DNA of 64,000 nucleotides from Annona cherimola (lineage: Eukaryota > Streptophyta > Magnoliopsida > Magnoliales > Annonaceae), in contig CM059977.1 of assembly GCA_030490835.1 (NCBI GenBank), forward strand, positions 15,409,399 to 15,473,398, given 5' to 3'. Below, one piece after another: positions 1 to 14,500 of this stretch. Under the pieces are notes generated by a model. That model had not been told where the DNA came from. It searched no databases and was given only the letters and a program-made list of their open reading frames with translations. Made by a program: the position numbers and the translations under genes. The first letter of the stretch is position 1. Each line of letters opens with the position of its first letter.

Positions 1-2029
1 TTGCCTAAACGAATATCAAGTGTATGCAGAAATTTTTCATTATGTTTTGAAGTGATCTTTTCAAGCAGATGAAAAGCATACCCGGACATGGCAAGGCCTA
101 TAAATCCGGAAACGGGTTCATGCATGCTTGCTTCTACATCAATTGGAGTAGCTGGATTGATGATCCCAGCCTAAAATATCCACATTAAAAATGAAGCTTG
201 GCTGCGATCGCAGGTACCCATAATTCTAATGACTTGTCGGTCCCATTAGTAAATACCTACGTTTTTAATTATTAAAATGTCACGCTCCATGAACGATGGG
301 CCCTTTACTTTTGATGGCTGGTATTATGTCACATTATAGCAATCTTCATGCTCCATTTGTCCACGTTTTCTGCTACTATGTCATTAAAATCTTCGTCTCT
401 TCAGGGGAAGGATTCAAACGGAAAATGATAGAGCTCCTCACCCGCATTTTAATCAACACCGTGGTTTGAAATTGAAACTAAATTTTTTATAAAAAAAAAA
501 AAAAAATGGCCTAAATCAGTCAACTCATGACAACTAACAAGGCACAATTTCAATATTCGGTTGTGAAAACTACAGATCATATGACCCGGCAATCGAAAAC
601 CGAGATCTACGCCCATTTTGACCCGCAAATGGTGGCGATCTTTTGTTTTTATTTATTTGTCTAGTTGTTTTGATTTTGCTGCTGGGTTACGTGCCATGAA
701 CTCACTAGTTACCATGCTGCAGGCACGCTGTTCCAGAGCATAAAAATATTTTTTTGGCCATGGTGGAAGGTAAGCTTGCACGCATGATTGCACAGGAATC
801 GGTGGTCGCCACTTCCAATTATTGTAATTTGAGAAGAAGACGAGCTGTCACCCACACGTCCGTCACTAAATATAATAATGTTCTTTTTAACCTGCATTAT
901 GAGCATGTGGTCCAGCCAACCAGGATTGGGTGACCCAGTTGTCCATGGCTGTGACAAGATCATTGAGTCTATTCAATATTTTCATGCTTATGTACCTGCA
1001 GAGGAAATCATTTTTCAAAATAAATTAAGTTGTTTATAGGTATACAGCACTAATCTCGCCCGTGTGGGGAACAGCGTGTTGTCTTTTACCTAGTCATACA
1101 CGTGCCTGGTAGGCCTTGATGACCGTATTCCACGCCTTAGGAAAATGTAAGGCCCACCAAAATGGCATCTTCTGACGTAGCAGTTGGACCGCCTAACCAA
1201 ATGGCATGGCAATGATTTTTGTCCTGGGAAAGTCGACAGGACGGACCCCTACCATTTCCTGGTAATTTTAATTTGGACAATTTATTCACTTTCTAAATTG
1301 ACCGACTAGGTATTTTTTTGAATTTCAAAACTGTCAAATACGTGAGCATCAATTACCACAGGAATACCTATGAAAATTTGCAGATGGTTTAAAAAAAAAA
1401 ACCTTGTCTCTTTATCATTTTTTATGAAATGATAAGAAAGTGAAAAGAAATTAAAAAAATAAATCCCGCAAGGTTTAGGTAGTGCTGGTTGATCTAATCG
1501 AAGTACCTGTCGCTTTTCTTTCGATAACGCCAGCGCGTGGTTTGGGGCCTTGGGCTTTTGGTTAATGGTGGGTCCCAATCATGGAGCTTCAGTAAAATGT
1601 TTGTGTGGCAATTAGTCAGGCAACGATCACTGAGACGGGATCGAATTCATGTTTGGGTGTGAGCATGTGGAAGAGGTTCAAGTTTGAACTCAAACTAGGG
1701 CATTAGCCTCCATGAAAAAATAAATAAATAACTGAATTTATGGTCATAACGTTCCAAGCTGCAACGAATATTGACCCTTCATTTTTCATATTGGTATCTG
1801 GTGACTCCCATCAATATAAAAAGTTTAAACCCTTCATTTTTCTTGCTTTCTCATTTAATACGAAGACAACAAATTTTTTCCCTTTATGTCAAATTAAAAT
1901 GTCGAGATAGCATGTTACTATTTTATTGCAGTTTCAACAAATATCAATATGTTAAACACCCAGCTAAAAGATCTAATCAAATTATAAACATATTTTAAAA
2001 CTGAATCTTTACGGTTTTCTCGTGTACTC
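1..2029. other. Intergenic, no gene seen
   Basis: No open frame here resembles a known protein and no exon pattern could be built. The stretch is AT-rich with short A and T runs, such as the A run near 492-506. The short frames on both strands lack conserved motifs and look like chance. Confidence 0.6.
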
Positions 2030-2030
2030 G

Positions 2031-3335
2031 AATGCAACCCCTAAGCGTTGGTTCAATTTAAAACTTGGGTTGAACACCTTTTTTTATTGGTATTTTACAC
2101 GATAATGACACCTAATCTTACAATCTAGCACATTCATGACCTTCACGCTATTGACTGAATCTTCCGGTAAACACTCTCATATTAGGGAAAATATGTAAAA
2201 CCCCACACCCAAGAGGAAAATTATAAAATCTCCACTTTTTAATGGGAACATTGTAAAAGTTCCCTCCACAAAGGAAGAAAGACCCCAGCCCGGGTGGCTG
2301 TTTTGACAGCCTACCCAGGCTCCCACACGGGCATCTGCCCGGTGGCAAAACTTGGGTTGAAGACTTAAGACCGTATTCGTTCGAGAACATGATCGAACAC
2401 TGCTATGGGTTGATTTTGATAATTTAACTAAGGAAATGATCTGAACTATACATGTACAAAAATGATGACATGACAGCCGGATAAAGTTGGCGGATAGCTA
2501 AAGTCCATAGATGCACTCTTGTCAAACAAAACGCACAATTTCATCCCGACTTTTTTTTTTTCCGAGAAATTTCATCCCGACTCGGTAACTTGTACTATAG
2601 GGAAACATAACTTGTTAATGACATTTCCAGCAGCTGATGACATAGCAATTAGACTAGGAGGACCTGAATGCAACCCCTAAATGTCGGTTCAATTTAAAAC
2701 TTTGGGTGGCTGGACAATTGAAGACCTTTAAGATCATTCCAGAACATGATCCAAGTGCATTGTAGGTTGGATTTTTGTTTCCTCAATGAAATATAATTAT
2801 ATACATCATGATATATTCTAAACTAAAATACAACATTCATTGGTTATATTTTTTATTTTTTCATAAATATGTTTTCCTTAGTTTATTTAATCTATATACC
2901 AAGTTTTGTCATTTTACAATACCTTTACATATTTATTTTTTATTTTTAAAAATTAAGTTTTTTAAAAGGTGAAAAATGACTTAAATGCCCCTTCAAATTG
3001 ATGATTTTTAAATATATAGAAGTATTTTGAAATGGCTACACTTGGCGTGTGTATTAAACATACTTAGGAAAACATATTTCTGAAGAAAAAATCCAATAAA
3101 AATAAAAGTAAAATTAATGTTATATTTTATCCTAAAATACATTACTATGTATATAACCAGGCTCCTCCATCAATTGAAGACTATTAAGGTCATTTGAGAA
3201 CATGATCAAAGTGGGTTGTGAGTTGATTTTGCTTCATCCCGACTTGCTAAATTGGACGAGTATAGAAAAACACGACTTCTAACCAAAGCTTCCAGCAGCT
3301 GCTGAAATGGCAGCTAGACTAGGAGGACGTCGGAA
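2031..3335. repeat. Degenerate repeat block, about three partial copies
   Basis: A segment starting GAAGAC and running through GAGAACATGATC to TTGATTTTG occurs near 2359, 2720 and 3176 in the same orientation. A companion segment, CATCCCGACT followed by CCAGCAGCTG and GACTAGGAGGAC, occurs at about 2575-2660 and 3235-3330. A third segment, AATGCAACCCCTAA followed by GGTTCAATTTAAAAC, occurs at 2031 and 2667. The copies differ by substitutions and indels. This looks like an old duplicated repeat; no coding capacity was recognised. Confidence 0.55.
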
Positions 3336-5000
3336 GTTCAAATCACATGCGACCCGAGGTGGCCTATCAACTGGGCATGCTTTACCTCTTACTTGTGCGT
3401 GTTGACCATCTAACACCAGCAGGGCGGATGGAGTCGTACATTCACTCTTACGGAAAGAATTTCGGGAGTAAGGCTGCTGCCATCCTGTGGCTGTCCCTAC
3501 CCCCGCTCCCTGCAAAAAGGACTAAGGAAAGGTAGGACCACTTCAAAAACTTTTCCAATTACCAAGGCGGCAGGCGAGGCCAGCGTGAAGAACAAACATG
3601 TCAGAAGAATAACAACAACGAATGATAAAGATCTTTCATGTACCTGTCTCCCCGACCCACATTTGTATCATTCCTTCGGGCGCGCGCCCACCTTCCCACT
3701 TCCTCACTAATGCATCCCATCAACGCCTACTATCATTTGCAATAGCAGCTTAGCGTCCAGGGTTGACCACGAGAGTCGTCTAGATACAAGCATCATCACT
3801 ACGTGGAATTTTCATCCTGGACCCTCCGCGGTCAGTGGATACTCTTAAGAGTATTTGTATGTTTAGATACAAAAATAGGCAAGACTATCGAAATAGACCT
3901 CGTTTAAATGCTTGCTGCTAATGAGGCAAGACAGCAGCCATAAGAGCCAACTCCATCGTAGCAATATGCGAAACCATAACAGTTCAAAATATGTGTTTGT
4001 GTGTGAAACCAAATCAAGACAACAATGCCCTCAAGAGACCCAGGCCCCGCGGAGGACAGAGATCATCTTGATTACCATCTTGGAGCAAAATAGAGCAGGG
4101 GACGCAATCCATCGGATAATAATTGGCAATAGCCAATAACCATCCGATATCCGATGGCAAACGCAACCGCAGCCAAATTTCTAATTTCATTGGTAAACTA
4201 CAAGACAACTGACGCCGTCACCTTAATAAATTTCAAGATTACCTATTGGATTTCCTTGAATATCTATTACACATGAAAATACATATATATAGCACCTTAA
4301 ATTTTTTTTACAAAAAAAAAAAATTCTAGGAACCAGTACCTTCAACCCATTTCTGAGACAGTTCCGCGGCAGGCAATGCAACTGCAGGCCGATATGTCTA
4401 GCTTTAGAACTCAATAACCGGTTCGCCCCCACTACAACCTCAAAAGGCTCGACGGGGAAGCCATCCGGAATTCAAAATGGGAAGAAAGGAAGAAACCAGG
4501 TCCCTGATAAGCAGGAGAGGTAATGACAGACAAAAGTACCCAACCGTCTACAAAATACAGCAAAACGGACCAAGGAATTAGGAGGCCAACATGAAATAGC
4601 ACACATTAGCAAATAGGACCCATCAAAATGCGCCGAACATGCACGAAAAATGGAACAAAGAATTTCCAAGAATCAGCCATGAGTGCAGCAGAACCAGAAA
4701 AAAAAAAACCCGCCACGCAGGATTTTGGCACTCAAAAAGCCCACAAAGGACAAGTTGATTCTTAGATGATGATTATATCTTTGATTAAATAAATAAATAC
4801 AAATAGACACCGTGGCACATTAGGGACAAAGCTCCCAGACTTCATTCTCCAAAATACAATAACAAAACACAACAGAAAAGAGTTGCCAATAAGATGACAA
4901 ACTTGGGGAAATTTTTTTCACCACAAAAATTCGCCTCCAAATACAATTAACTACAGCAGAAAAGATACGAATGAGAAGATAAACATGGGAAGAAACTTAC
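3336..5000. other. Intergenic, no gene seen
   Basis: No recognisable coding sequence on either strand. The right end may contain downstream transcribed sequence of the SUO-like gene, but nothing fixes its 3' end. Confidence 0.5.
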
Positions 5001-5062
5001 CATCAAACTTCATTCCCAACTAAAATGAATCATTGGCAGGTACGAAATGGGAAGGAACTCAC

Positions 5063-5131
5063 CCCCTGACTCTGAGGGAGCCGGAAACCAACATTGTCCT
5101 TGGATGCGCAGGACTGTGCATCCTGAAACTG
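5063..5131 (-). other. Candidate spliced 3' UTR exon of the SUO-like gene
   Basis: On the minus strand a 69-base segment is bounded by a good acceptor (CTCTTACCAG just before 5131) and a good donor (GTGAG just after 5063). Upstream, past the SUO stop, a donor-like GTCTG/GTGAG follows position 5526. Together they suggest that the 3' UTR is spliced once or more. This is inferred from splice-site sequence only. Confidence 0.35.
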
Positions 5132-5349
5132 CTGGTAAGAGAGAACCAAGTAATAGAAATGAAACTCATTTAAGCCTTTAAAGTCAATTAAAAAAGCAAA
5201 TGAGAGAGCATAGAATCCCAAAATTACAGAACATGCAGAAAGGAGGGAAAGATCTTTCTGAAAGAGTTCCACCTCAAATTCTCCAAAGAAAATGCAGAAT
5301 GGATGAAAGCTTTCTTTGTGTACAACTGCAAGGGGGGGAGAGAAGGGAA

Positions 5350-5352
<3 letters not shown>

Positions 5353-5382
<30 letters not shown>
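5353..5382. repeat. (AG)15 microsatellite
   Basis: Fifteen uninterrupted AG dinucleotides on the plus strand, so CT on the strand of the SUO-like transcript. It lies between the stop codon and the candidate 3' UTR exon, so probably in a UTR intron. Confidence 0.95.
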
Positions 5383-5384
<2 letters not shown>

Positions 5385-5574
5385 GATCCCAGATATGCAT
5401 TTGCGCCGCAATTCAAGGAATAAACTCATCCTTGTGCGCAGAAGTAGAAAATACATATTATAAACACGATAAACATTCTCACAGCTACAACATAAAGGAA
5501 AGAAATAAAGGGACTGGTAGCTCACCAGACCCACATGCAACATCCCGAGTTTGTTTCCTTTGAAGCTACCTCCA

Positions 5575-8500
5575 CTACTGGTGCCATGATGGTTGTTTGT
5601 AACCACTAAATCTGTCACCATCCCACCCTCCTCCATCAGGCTCCTTCCTCTTCAACATCCCACCACCTACAGCTGTAGTTTGTTGGTATAATCTTGCCTG
5701 TTCCTCTGCCAATGTCTGAGGATTGGCAACTGAGAGTTGCCTTGGCGCTGATGACAACAGTCTTTCATCTCGCCCATCTACATCAGCGTTTCCTGGGCCA
5801 GCATTAAGATCCAGGCCCTGTCTGCCCCACTTTCGGCTGCTTTCAGCTGCTGCTCCGCTACTACTAGAAGTAGTACCATCAGGAAGACTAATGACATAAG
5901 GCCTTGCATAATGGGATGTTACTGCACCAGTGGGTCCTACGAGCTGGGATGGAATGGTTGGAAAGCAAGGACCCCCTCCTGAAGAAGAATCCATGTAGGT
6001 TGGAGGTGCACCTGAGAAAGAGGTCGAGGCAAGAGGAAAACTAGTTCCAAAAGGGAACCCAGCATATGGAAATGCAGTAGCAGGGGAGAAAGCCATTGTA
6101 GGAGCAGAGGACAGAACTGGGCCTCTGTACAAATCACCTCCAAAGGTGCCTGGAGTAGCAGACCCCAGTATCCTCTGACCTGCAGCCGTAGGAACCATAG
6201 GATAAGGTTGATCTCCTCTTTCTGACAAGAACGACGGGATGGTAGCAGTTGGATAGGATGGACCTGAAGGGAACCATGAAAGATTCCCCAATTCTGCATT
6301 GTTCATTCTGAGGCTCGCAACATGTGGTGGCAGGAAAGGCCCACTGCCCTTGGTATGCTGATTGCGTGGAGCAGCTTCAGCACCCACTTCATCAAGGCAT
6401 GGTCCATTGTTCAAATCAAAATCCCTCAGTGCGTTCATCTCTCCATTAGGGAATCCACTGGATGTTGAAGATCTCGGTGGCATCAGAGGTGCTTCCAATC
6501 TCCTACTGGTGCTTACTAAGAACTGTCCATTATCAGCACTATCATCAACTCTGTTCAAATCAAGATCCAGAGCAGCACTGCGAAAAGGAGCTGGAGAACT
6601 GAACATTTCACTGTGCCCTAAATCATGGTTGACACTAGCCTCTTTTGGCTCAGAACCTGCCTCCCGAGTGGAGCCCTGAGAAGCCATGTCTTCAATAACT
6701 CTCTCATCTGGAACATTTAAATCAATGTCCAATGCAGGTCTGTTGTGTTTCCCTGCAATGGCATCAGATGTTGGAACATCAATACCACTGAGTGGCATGT
6801 CCAGAACCTTCCTTGGTTCTGCTGGTCGGAATGCACTTGTAGAAGCAGATCCTTTCCACCCAAGCTCCCCTTTACTCCTTAAAAAGTTCTCCGGATGAAC
6901 AAATGGCCCTCTAGCAGCAGCAGCCACTGTAATTGATGCAGGCAAGCTACTAGACAGGGAGGAAACAGGAAATGGCATTGGGCTTGGCAAATGAACTGCA
7001 GGTGAACATCCTGGTGCAGTAGATAAGGCCGCTGGTTCACTCTGGTTCCCTTCCTCTGGAAATCCTTCATTCAAATCGAAGTCAAGTTTGGCAGCTGTGT
7101 CAGATCCAGCAGCACTAGCAGACACAGATTCTTGTCTTTCATCTGCTTCAGCAAGAGACAACTTAGATAATGTAGGCTTTGGACATTGCTCAGTAGGAAC
7201 AGGAGATGGTTCCTGATGTGGAGCAGAGCTTGTAGCAGGGCAGTTCTCAACAACTTCCTTCTTTTCTAAATCTTCCTCAACCCTTTCGCTGCCACTGTGA
7301 TCAAAAGCCCCTGCATCCATGTTACTGCCAACCCGCTCATCAGGAGTTGGACCAATAGCTGTCTGCTCCGCTGTTTCGCTGGCACATGGCTTCTTAGTTT
7401 CAATTCCTTCAGACTTCTCTACCCAATTAGATTCATCAACATTATCAGGACAAGAAGCATTACTAGAACCGGGAGGTGCTGATGGATGATCATCACTTCT
7501 GTCGGACGCCTCAATATGATTTGCAACAGCAGACTGCGACTGCTGATCCATCAAAATAGAAGTTAGTCCATCATTTGTTTTCTCCACGTTCTCATTTTCC
7601 TTCTTCAAAGCTGGGGATGGCTGAGATTCTTCGACAGTTTCCTCCTTCGATTCTTTTATACTTGAAAGAGCCTGATCAGTATCACGTCCATCCCCTCGAG
7701 CTGCCTTCGATGATGCAGGTGAACTGTGAGTAACTTTCTCAGATGCATGATCAACCATCTTATTTTGGTCTAGTGAGGCACTCCTCAGCCTAGGTTTATA
7801 ATCTGTATTCCTTCCGATGTTTGCCTTCCGCCTTTTAGGACGTTGACTGGTTCTCTCAAGTTCAGGCCCCTCCCTTGTGCTTACAGGAGGGGCTTCACTA
7901 CGTGTCAAGGTAGATTCAGGCAAACATCCAGTTACTGCTGTTTCCTCAGGCTTCACATCAGACTTTACAACAGGCTCTGAGGTGTGGTGCAAATCTATGC
8001 TGCAGGGAGGTGGCGCATCACTTTGCTTATTTGCTGGTTTGTGATCAGGGAGGGGAGAAACACTTTTAGAATCTCCTGATAGATTAGCCGTCACATTCAT
8101 GCTGCTAACCTGAACTTCATCTTTTACCTGAAAAGTATCAACACTAGGGCCCTGCTTCACAGCATCAATGTCATCCTCGGGCTTGAAATGAACCAGAGCC
8201 CCAGCATCTTCTTGTGATAATCTTGATTTGGCAGTGTTAACCGTCCCTGTGTCATCAGGTGCAGGTGGATTTCTGTCTGGAGAAGCAGCAGGAGAAACCA
8301 GATCAGATTTTGACATTTCCCCAGCAGCCACACTGGCAAGCAGATTCATCCCAAGATCGTCACCCACTGATAACGTAGCACTAGCTTCAGAGTACTTAGC
8401 ACAGCTTTCAATCAAAGCATTTATAGAGCTGAAATCACCTTTACCATTTCTGGATGATGGAAAAGAATTTTTGAGCATATCTGTGGGTTTCATAATTTCA

Positions 8501-11500
8501 TCAGTATTCCTGCTGCGTTCCTCATCAATACCAGCTGCAGGAGATCTATCACTTTCATCATACCCCGGCAACCCATCCTTCACATCATTGCTCTGCCATG
8601 ACTCTGTATTCACGTCAGCAGGCATATTAACAGCTGGACAGTTATCACTCTTTCCCTTAGGTCTCCTGTCACAGTTATCCTGCTTCTCAGAAGCTCCAGG
8701 GGAAGAAGCTCTGCTGCCTATGACAGGAGGATCATCAAAAGAACCTCCGCTGGCACTTCGTGCAGGACTACGGCCAGGATTTGGAAGTCGCACAATCAGT
8801 CTATGGCTGTTCCCATGGTCAACTGATGGTGTGTCAAGCACTCTTTCACATGTAACTCCAGACTGAGATGCCTTGTCAGGAGTGGTATTTCGATTTGAAG
8901 CGCTAGACTTCCCTGAAGCATTTTCCTTTTGAGCACCAGAAGCTACCGAGCCCTGAACACCATTGCTGGATCTACGAGTACGGGATGCACTCGTTGTAGA
9001 GGTCTTACCACTGATAGACCCTGCAGTCGAACTTCTTGCATCCTCCTTCCATGCAGAAGCCACTGCTTTAGTATGATCACTGGAACAAGATTGGCTATTG
9101 TTCTGAGACTGACTGGAACTACTGCTCTTCTCCTCCTTTATTGGAGCTGCTGATGGCAAATCAGAGACACCACTGCCACCCGCCATTTTCGAATATGAAT
9201 CCTTTGAGTTGACCTGTGCTGATGCAGGCAATGCTGGCGTCGTTTTCACAGACCCAGAGGATGCTGATGTTGGCTTAGCAACAGCATCCCCATGGCCAGC
9301 CTTCATGGATCCTGCTGTCTTGGATGCAGATGACTGCATAATGTAGCCTTTGAAAGCAACATCATAGGGCCCTGTGCGCCTGTTTCCTCCACCATGTGAT
9401 ACTTCAGAATAACCTCCAGGCTTGCCGGGCCATGAGACAGCCTGGTGGCTGGATCCAGACTTTGCCTCAATTATCTTCATTTCTGCCTCTACTCGCTTCT
9501 TCCATGTGTCCACCAGACTCCTTGCCTTCTTCTGTATTTCCAAGTTCTTATGACTGCGCAGCTGATTAACAGACTTGCCTACATTACAAGTCTGTAGGGC
9601 ATGTAGATCAACAGGCAATTTATCAAGTGCACGGAGAAGAGAAAAGAGAAGTTCCTCAACAGATTTATCATTTTCTTTGGGACTACTACTATCACCTACC
9701 TTCCCTTTATGTGCCTCCTGAAGCCACTCGTCCAAGATTGGCACACCTCTGAGTTGCACAAACCGGCTGAGACAATCAAGATTGTCTGTAGCTGCAACCA
9801 CATCAGCAAGCATTATTCGACCTCCCATATCAATTTTCTTCTCAGTTCGATCAAGCTGCATGGTTTGAACTAGTTTCTCAACCCCTTCAGTGTTTGTAAG
9901 ACCCCCTTTCTCTGTTATCTTTGCAATTTCAGCTTTGATCATGCTTTCCTGTCTAGAATCTCCATCATCTGTTTTTAAGGATCGTTCTCGCTTAACTGAA
10001 TCGGAGCCCAGATCACTTCCCCTTTCTCTCTTTTTACCCTTATTGCCCTGAGAAGGAAACAATGCTCCACTATTCTGGACGCTTTCTGAACCAGACTTTA
10101 ACTGCTGTGCTGTTGATGATGGTCCATTCAATGGTTTCGGAGAACGGCCTCCTGACTGCACTGCTGCTGCATGCATTTCTAGTCGTGTTTTGTCTAGTAG
10201 TTGATCTACTTCCTCCTGTCGCTCCTAATAGTGAAAAACCAGAAAGAAACCATGAGAAAAATAATTGTGGCAATTAATATGGTAACAACCACACCAAAAA
10301 ACATAGTGCTATCAAAAAATAGAAAAACAGATAACTTACATTGATGTAATCCTTATCAGTTAGCCACCATAGACAATGGTTTTCGATATCATACACTCGC
10401 CTACATACAAATGAGGATAGCCCTGAAGGAAGTTCAACACCTTTACGAAGAAATGCAACTTTACACGGATGGAGTAACGATGCAGCAGGAATCTCATCCC
10501 TGTGGAATGAATAAAAGATTTCGTTTGGTGCAGCTTCCAATGAGATGCCCTTACCAAGTGTCACTTCAGCAGGACGATAAAGCCAATTCACCCCTAAGTT
10601 AAGGGTTTCTGCATTGCCAGATTTTAACTGGCGAATGATTCCAATGAAAGGCTGAGAATCCCTGCCCTGAAAAAGTGCACAATCACCAACACTAATCTTG
10701 CGCCCGTCCTACAAAACAAGATATCTGTCAGTAAAAATAATGCAAGCCCTCTGGAAAATTCCAGTCCATCACACCCATTCTTAACAACCATTAAAATAAA
10801 TTCAGGGTCTGTTTTGGAAGATATAGGAGTGGGAAAGTGGGATGGCAAAATATTTTTAAAAATGAAAGATGATGTAATCTGATTGGGGCAATGATTAGGA
10901 GTAAAGAGAATAAAGTTAAAATAGATAAGGTGGTTGCACGGAAAATGTCAAAATATGATTGAAATGCAGAAGTAATAATAGAAAAAGTAAGATAGTTGGA
11001 TAGTTAGCATATCAAATCATATCAAAAGATGTGTAGGGAGGAGTGGAAAGTTTGTTTGTTTTTTTTAAATTTACTTCTAGATGTTACCAAATAGACGATC
11101 ATTAATTGATAGCTCAAGAAATAAAACCCGATTAAAATCTTTTAACAAACATGAGTCAGAGTAGATTTAACTTTCCACCTTATAACGATTATTTTTTACA
11201 TTTTATAATGATTAATGATTACAACCATTATTAAAACATTCTTCTATTTTTTTCTGAAAAATATCTAGCATTCTTGAGATTGTAAAATACAAAATGGAAA
11301 CTACAATGCACAACTGCTTTCACAGCCTGTTTGTTTAGCTGTACTAAAAAGTGCAGAAAGGCATATAATGTAGAAGAGGATATAAAGCAAAAAAGATAAA
11401 AATAGAATGATAGATGTACATAGAAATGGTTTCGTGTAATCCCACCCATTTTCCCCACCTTGATAATTGATGGAAAATCCACTCCATCCATTGTATTTAA

Positions 11501-14500
11501 CATCATTTGTTGGCTAGGTGACCAAGTTTCATCTAAATCAAAGATGCACATGGGCCACATTTTCAAAAATGTATTCATGTGAATTATTAAGAATGCTTAA
11601 ATCCATTCGCGTAATGCATTAAAATGTAACAATACTTTATAAAATTATTTATCCACATAGTGATGATATTTTAGACGGTTGAATGTTGAAAATACAGCTT
11701 AAAATTGATATTTAACATCAAACCATTTTATTAAGTTGATTTTACACATTTGTAGATGGGTCCTATAAATGATGCTAAATATAATGGATTGAGTGGATTT
11801 CCCATCAATCATCAAGGCAAAACTTTGTTTAGTCTGAAACTGTAGTTCCTAGATGATCTAAAGCCTACATTTGGAGGCATAAGAGTAAAAACTATGCCCC
11901 TTTCTACGACTATAGGCAACTTTCATTAACAATACAGAATTATTCAAAGTTTCAACCAATTAGACTATTGAACAGATGGATGCCCACTTTTTCCAACTCA
12001 ACATTCACCCACTATCGCATTATGGATAATCCAAATGACATCAATCTACATTACAACTGCCACATTGGTGCAATCAATCTTTTCTATGTTGGTGTTGAGT
12101 TGCATACACATCATTCACTTTGAAATCATTTTAACTTCAGAAGTCGATGTAATATTATCCGCGGGGAGCCAATTGTTTCCAATAAACAGTTCAAAGTGAC
12201 AGCTATACATCCAACAAAATTAAAAATTCAGTGAAGACCAGTTTTATACAGTCATCTAACCAAGACAGTTATGACAATGCACCCAATGCCTAAGTTACAC
12301 AGATAGCCTGACATGTGGCACAATTTTAAACAAAAATAAGCCTCCAGCAACTTGCAATTGGAGTTTAAGCGGCTAACATGTTAAAGTAAGAACATGCCTA
12401 TATGAAAGACCAAATAAATAGATGGATTTTTTCAAGCTTTAATCAAAATCTCCCAAAGTACTATCCATGTAGACCGCCAGTGCGAGATATTCAACTCAGT
12501 TATCAATACATTATTCCAAAGAAAATCTGAAAGGACTCTACAAATCATAGATTTTCATTGATGTCATTGGGCAGTGTATCCACCAAGGTCTAACATGATT
12601 CAACAAAAAAGAATTCTAGCATTCCAGTCAAAAAATGACTTCAATAACTTGAAAGTGCAAATACTAAATGTGAATCATGAAAACTGATACCTCACAGAAG
12701 TAAAGTCACATTAAAAAATAAAAATAATAAAAAAAAAAAAAAAACCAGAGAGCATGACAGAAATTGTAATTTTCCATGAAATGTTATTTGGAACAACATG
12801 CAATGCTTTACAAGACAAAGCAAAACATACAGGCTATAGCTCACAAAATATATTTGCAAACTAAATAAACAAAATTGTGATGAATTCTGCAGCCAACAAA
12901 AAAAAATATGGTTGCAATCATTTTTTCAACAGCTAGCATTTTGCATATATAGTTTACATTAGAAACCACTGGCCACTGTATTGCACACCGGAAGCCATCT
13001 CCATCCACCTCGATAGACAAAATTAGTTATAACATCAGTCAATCATGCTGTGGAACGATTAGCCACCATATTGCACTACTTCCGTAAAAACATGTTTGGA
13101 TGGATAAGTATGTAGATCATTTTTATTTGATTGTTTAAGGAACAGATAAAAATACGGTTACCAGTGGTTAAACTCAAATTAGAAGGAAGCGAAAATATCA
13201 ATTTGCCTAATCCATCAATGGACCTCGCATTTAATTGCATTTAATTTTGAAGAATCAGTTTGAACACATGACAATATCCTCAAATTGATGCTCAGTAAAT
13301 CCACCATATGAGAATCACATTGGATTGACCATATTGTTAAGGAAACAGTTCCATTGGATAATTCCCAATATTTGATTGGCTAGGAATAAAATTACCAACC
13401 AAATCAATTACAACAAAATCTTAATGGCTGGCACAAATGAATGACTCAATAAAATGGTTGACAGGTAAAAAAATTAAAAATAAAATAAAATAAAAAACTG
13501 ATTGTAATCAACTGAACCGCATCAATTGTAATAAAAATGGGCCATCCATGGATCTGCACCTCAGATGGCCAATGACTCTCACGTACTTCAGGAGAATGAT
13601 CCTATCCATGTGACCAGACAACAAGGCATAAAAACAGAACAGTACAGCAAACCATGGCTCCAATATTATATTACATACTATAAAAATAAGCCAGCTGCAT
13701 GAACCAAAATATCAATTCTCAGTTAAAAATCTGTTGTTGATGTACAACATCTATAACAAGTGACCCACCTACAATTGTGGTTCTATCAAGAATCAGATTG
13801 ACTAGTCAATCTGAGCAATGCAAAACTCATTGTAGGGTAACACCAATCATAATATTAAAGTGTACAAAGACAGGATTGGACCATCCATCCTCAGCTTAAG
13901 CAGTCCACACTGTTCAAACTACCAGAGAAATTGAAGAGGTTCGCTCTTTAGCCTGGTTATAGGTGGAACTGCCCCCTTCCTGGGTGGCTAAGAAATACTT
14001 GGGCTAGCAGGCATCGACCAAAGATGCAATGACAGTCTTCCCAGTCCCCTTATCTTGCTAAAGATGCAGTGCTACAAGCCTAAACTGGTTGCTGACTTCA
14101 ATTACCACTAATTAATATGCAATAAGCTCCTGCAGAACGATCGACCAGCACAGTCAGGTTAATAACAACAAAGTGTTATGAATCAAACTGAGGAAACTTC
14201 GGGCCTTCTTCATTGGAATTCAGTTAGTTCCCACTTTCAAGATGCCACTTGAAGAAACTTATGAAGCTGAGGGCTAGCAAAACACGTAACCATAGAAACC
14301 AGTCTCCTTAGTAGAAGTATTAGAGTGATATGATTTCTACTCTTCTGATTGCTTTGCTCTTTTTCTCTTCTAGCCTTTTATTGTAGCCACTGATGTTGCC
14401 AGGCTACCTTGTCCACTTAGTGATTCAGTTAACAACTGAAAAACAAATAAATAAAATTTGGACAGAACTATAGCATTTGTTAGACACCCATCGACTTACA

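Noticed and set aside
8228..8866. Open frame of 212 codons on the plus strand
   Set aside because: It lies wholly opposite the large SUO exon, whose protein is recognisable; the antisense frame has no motif.
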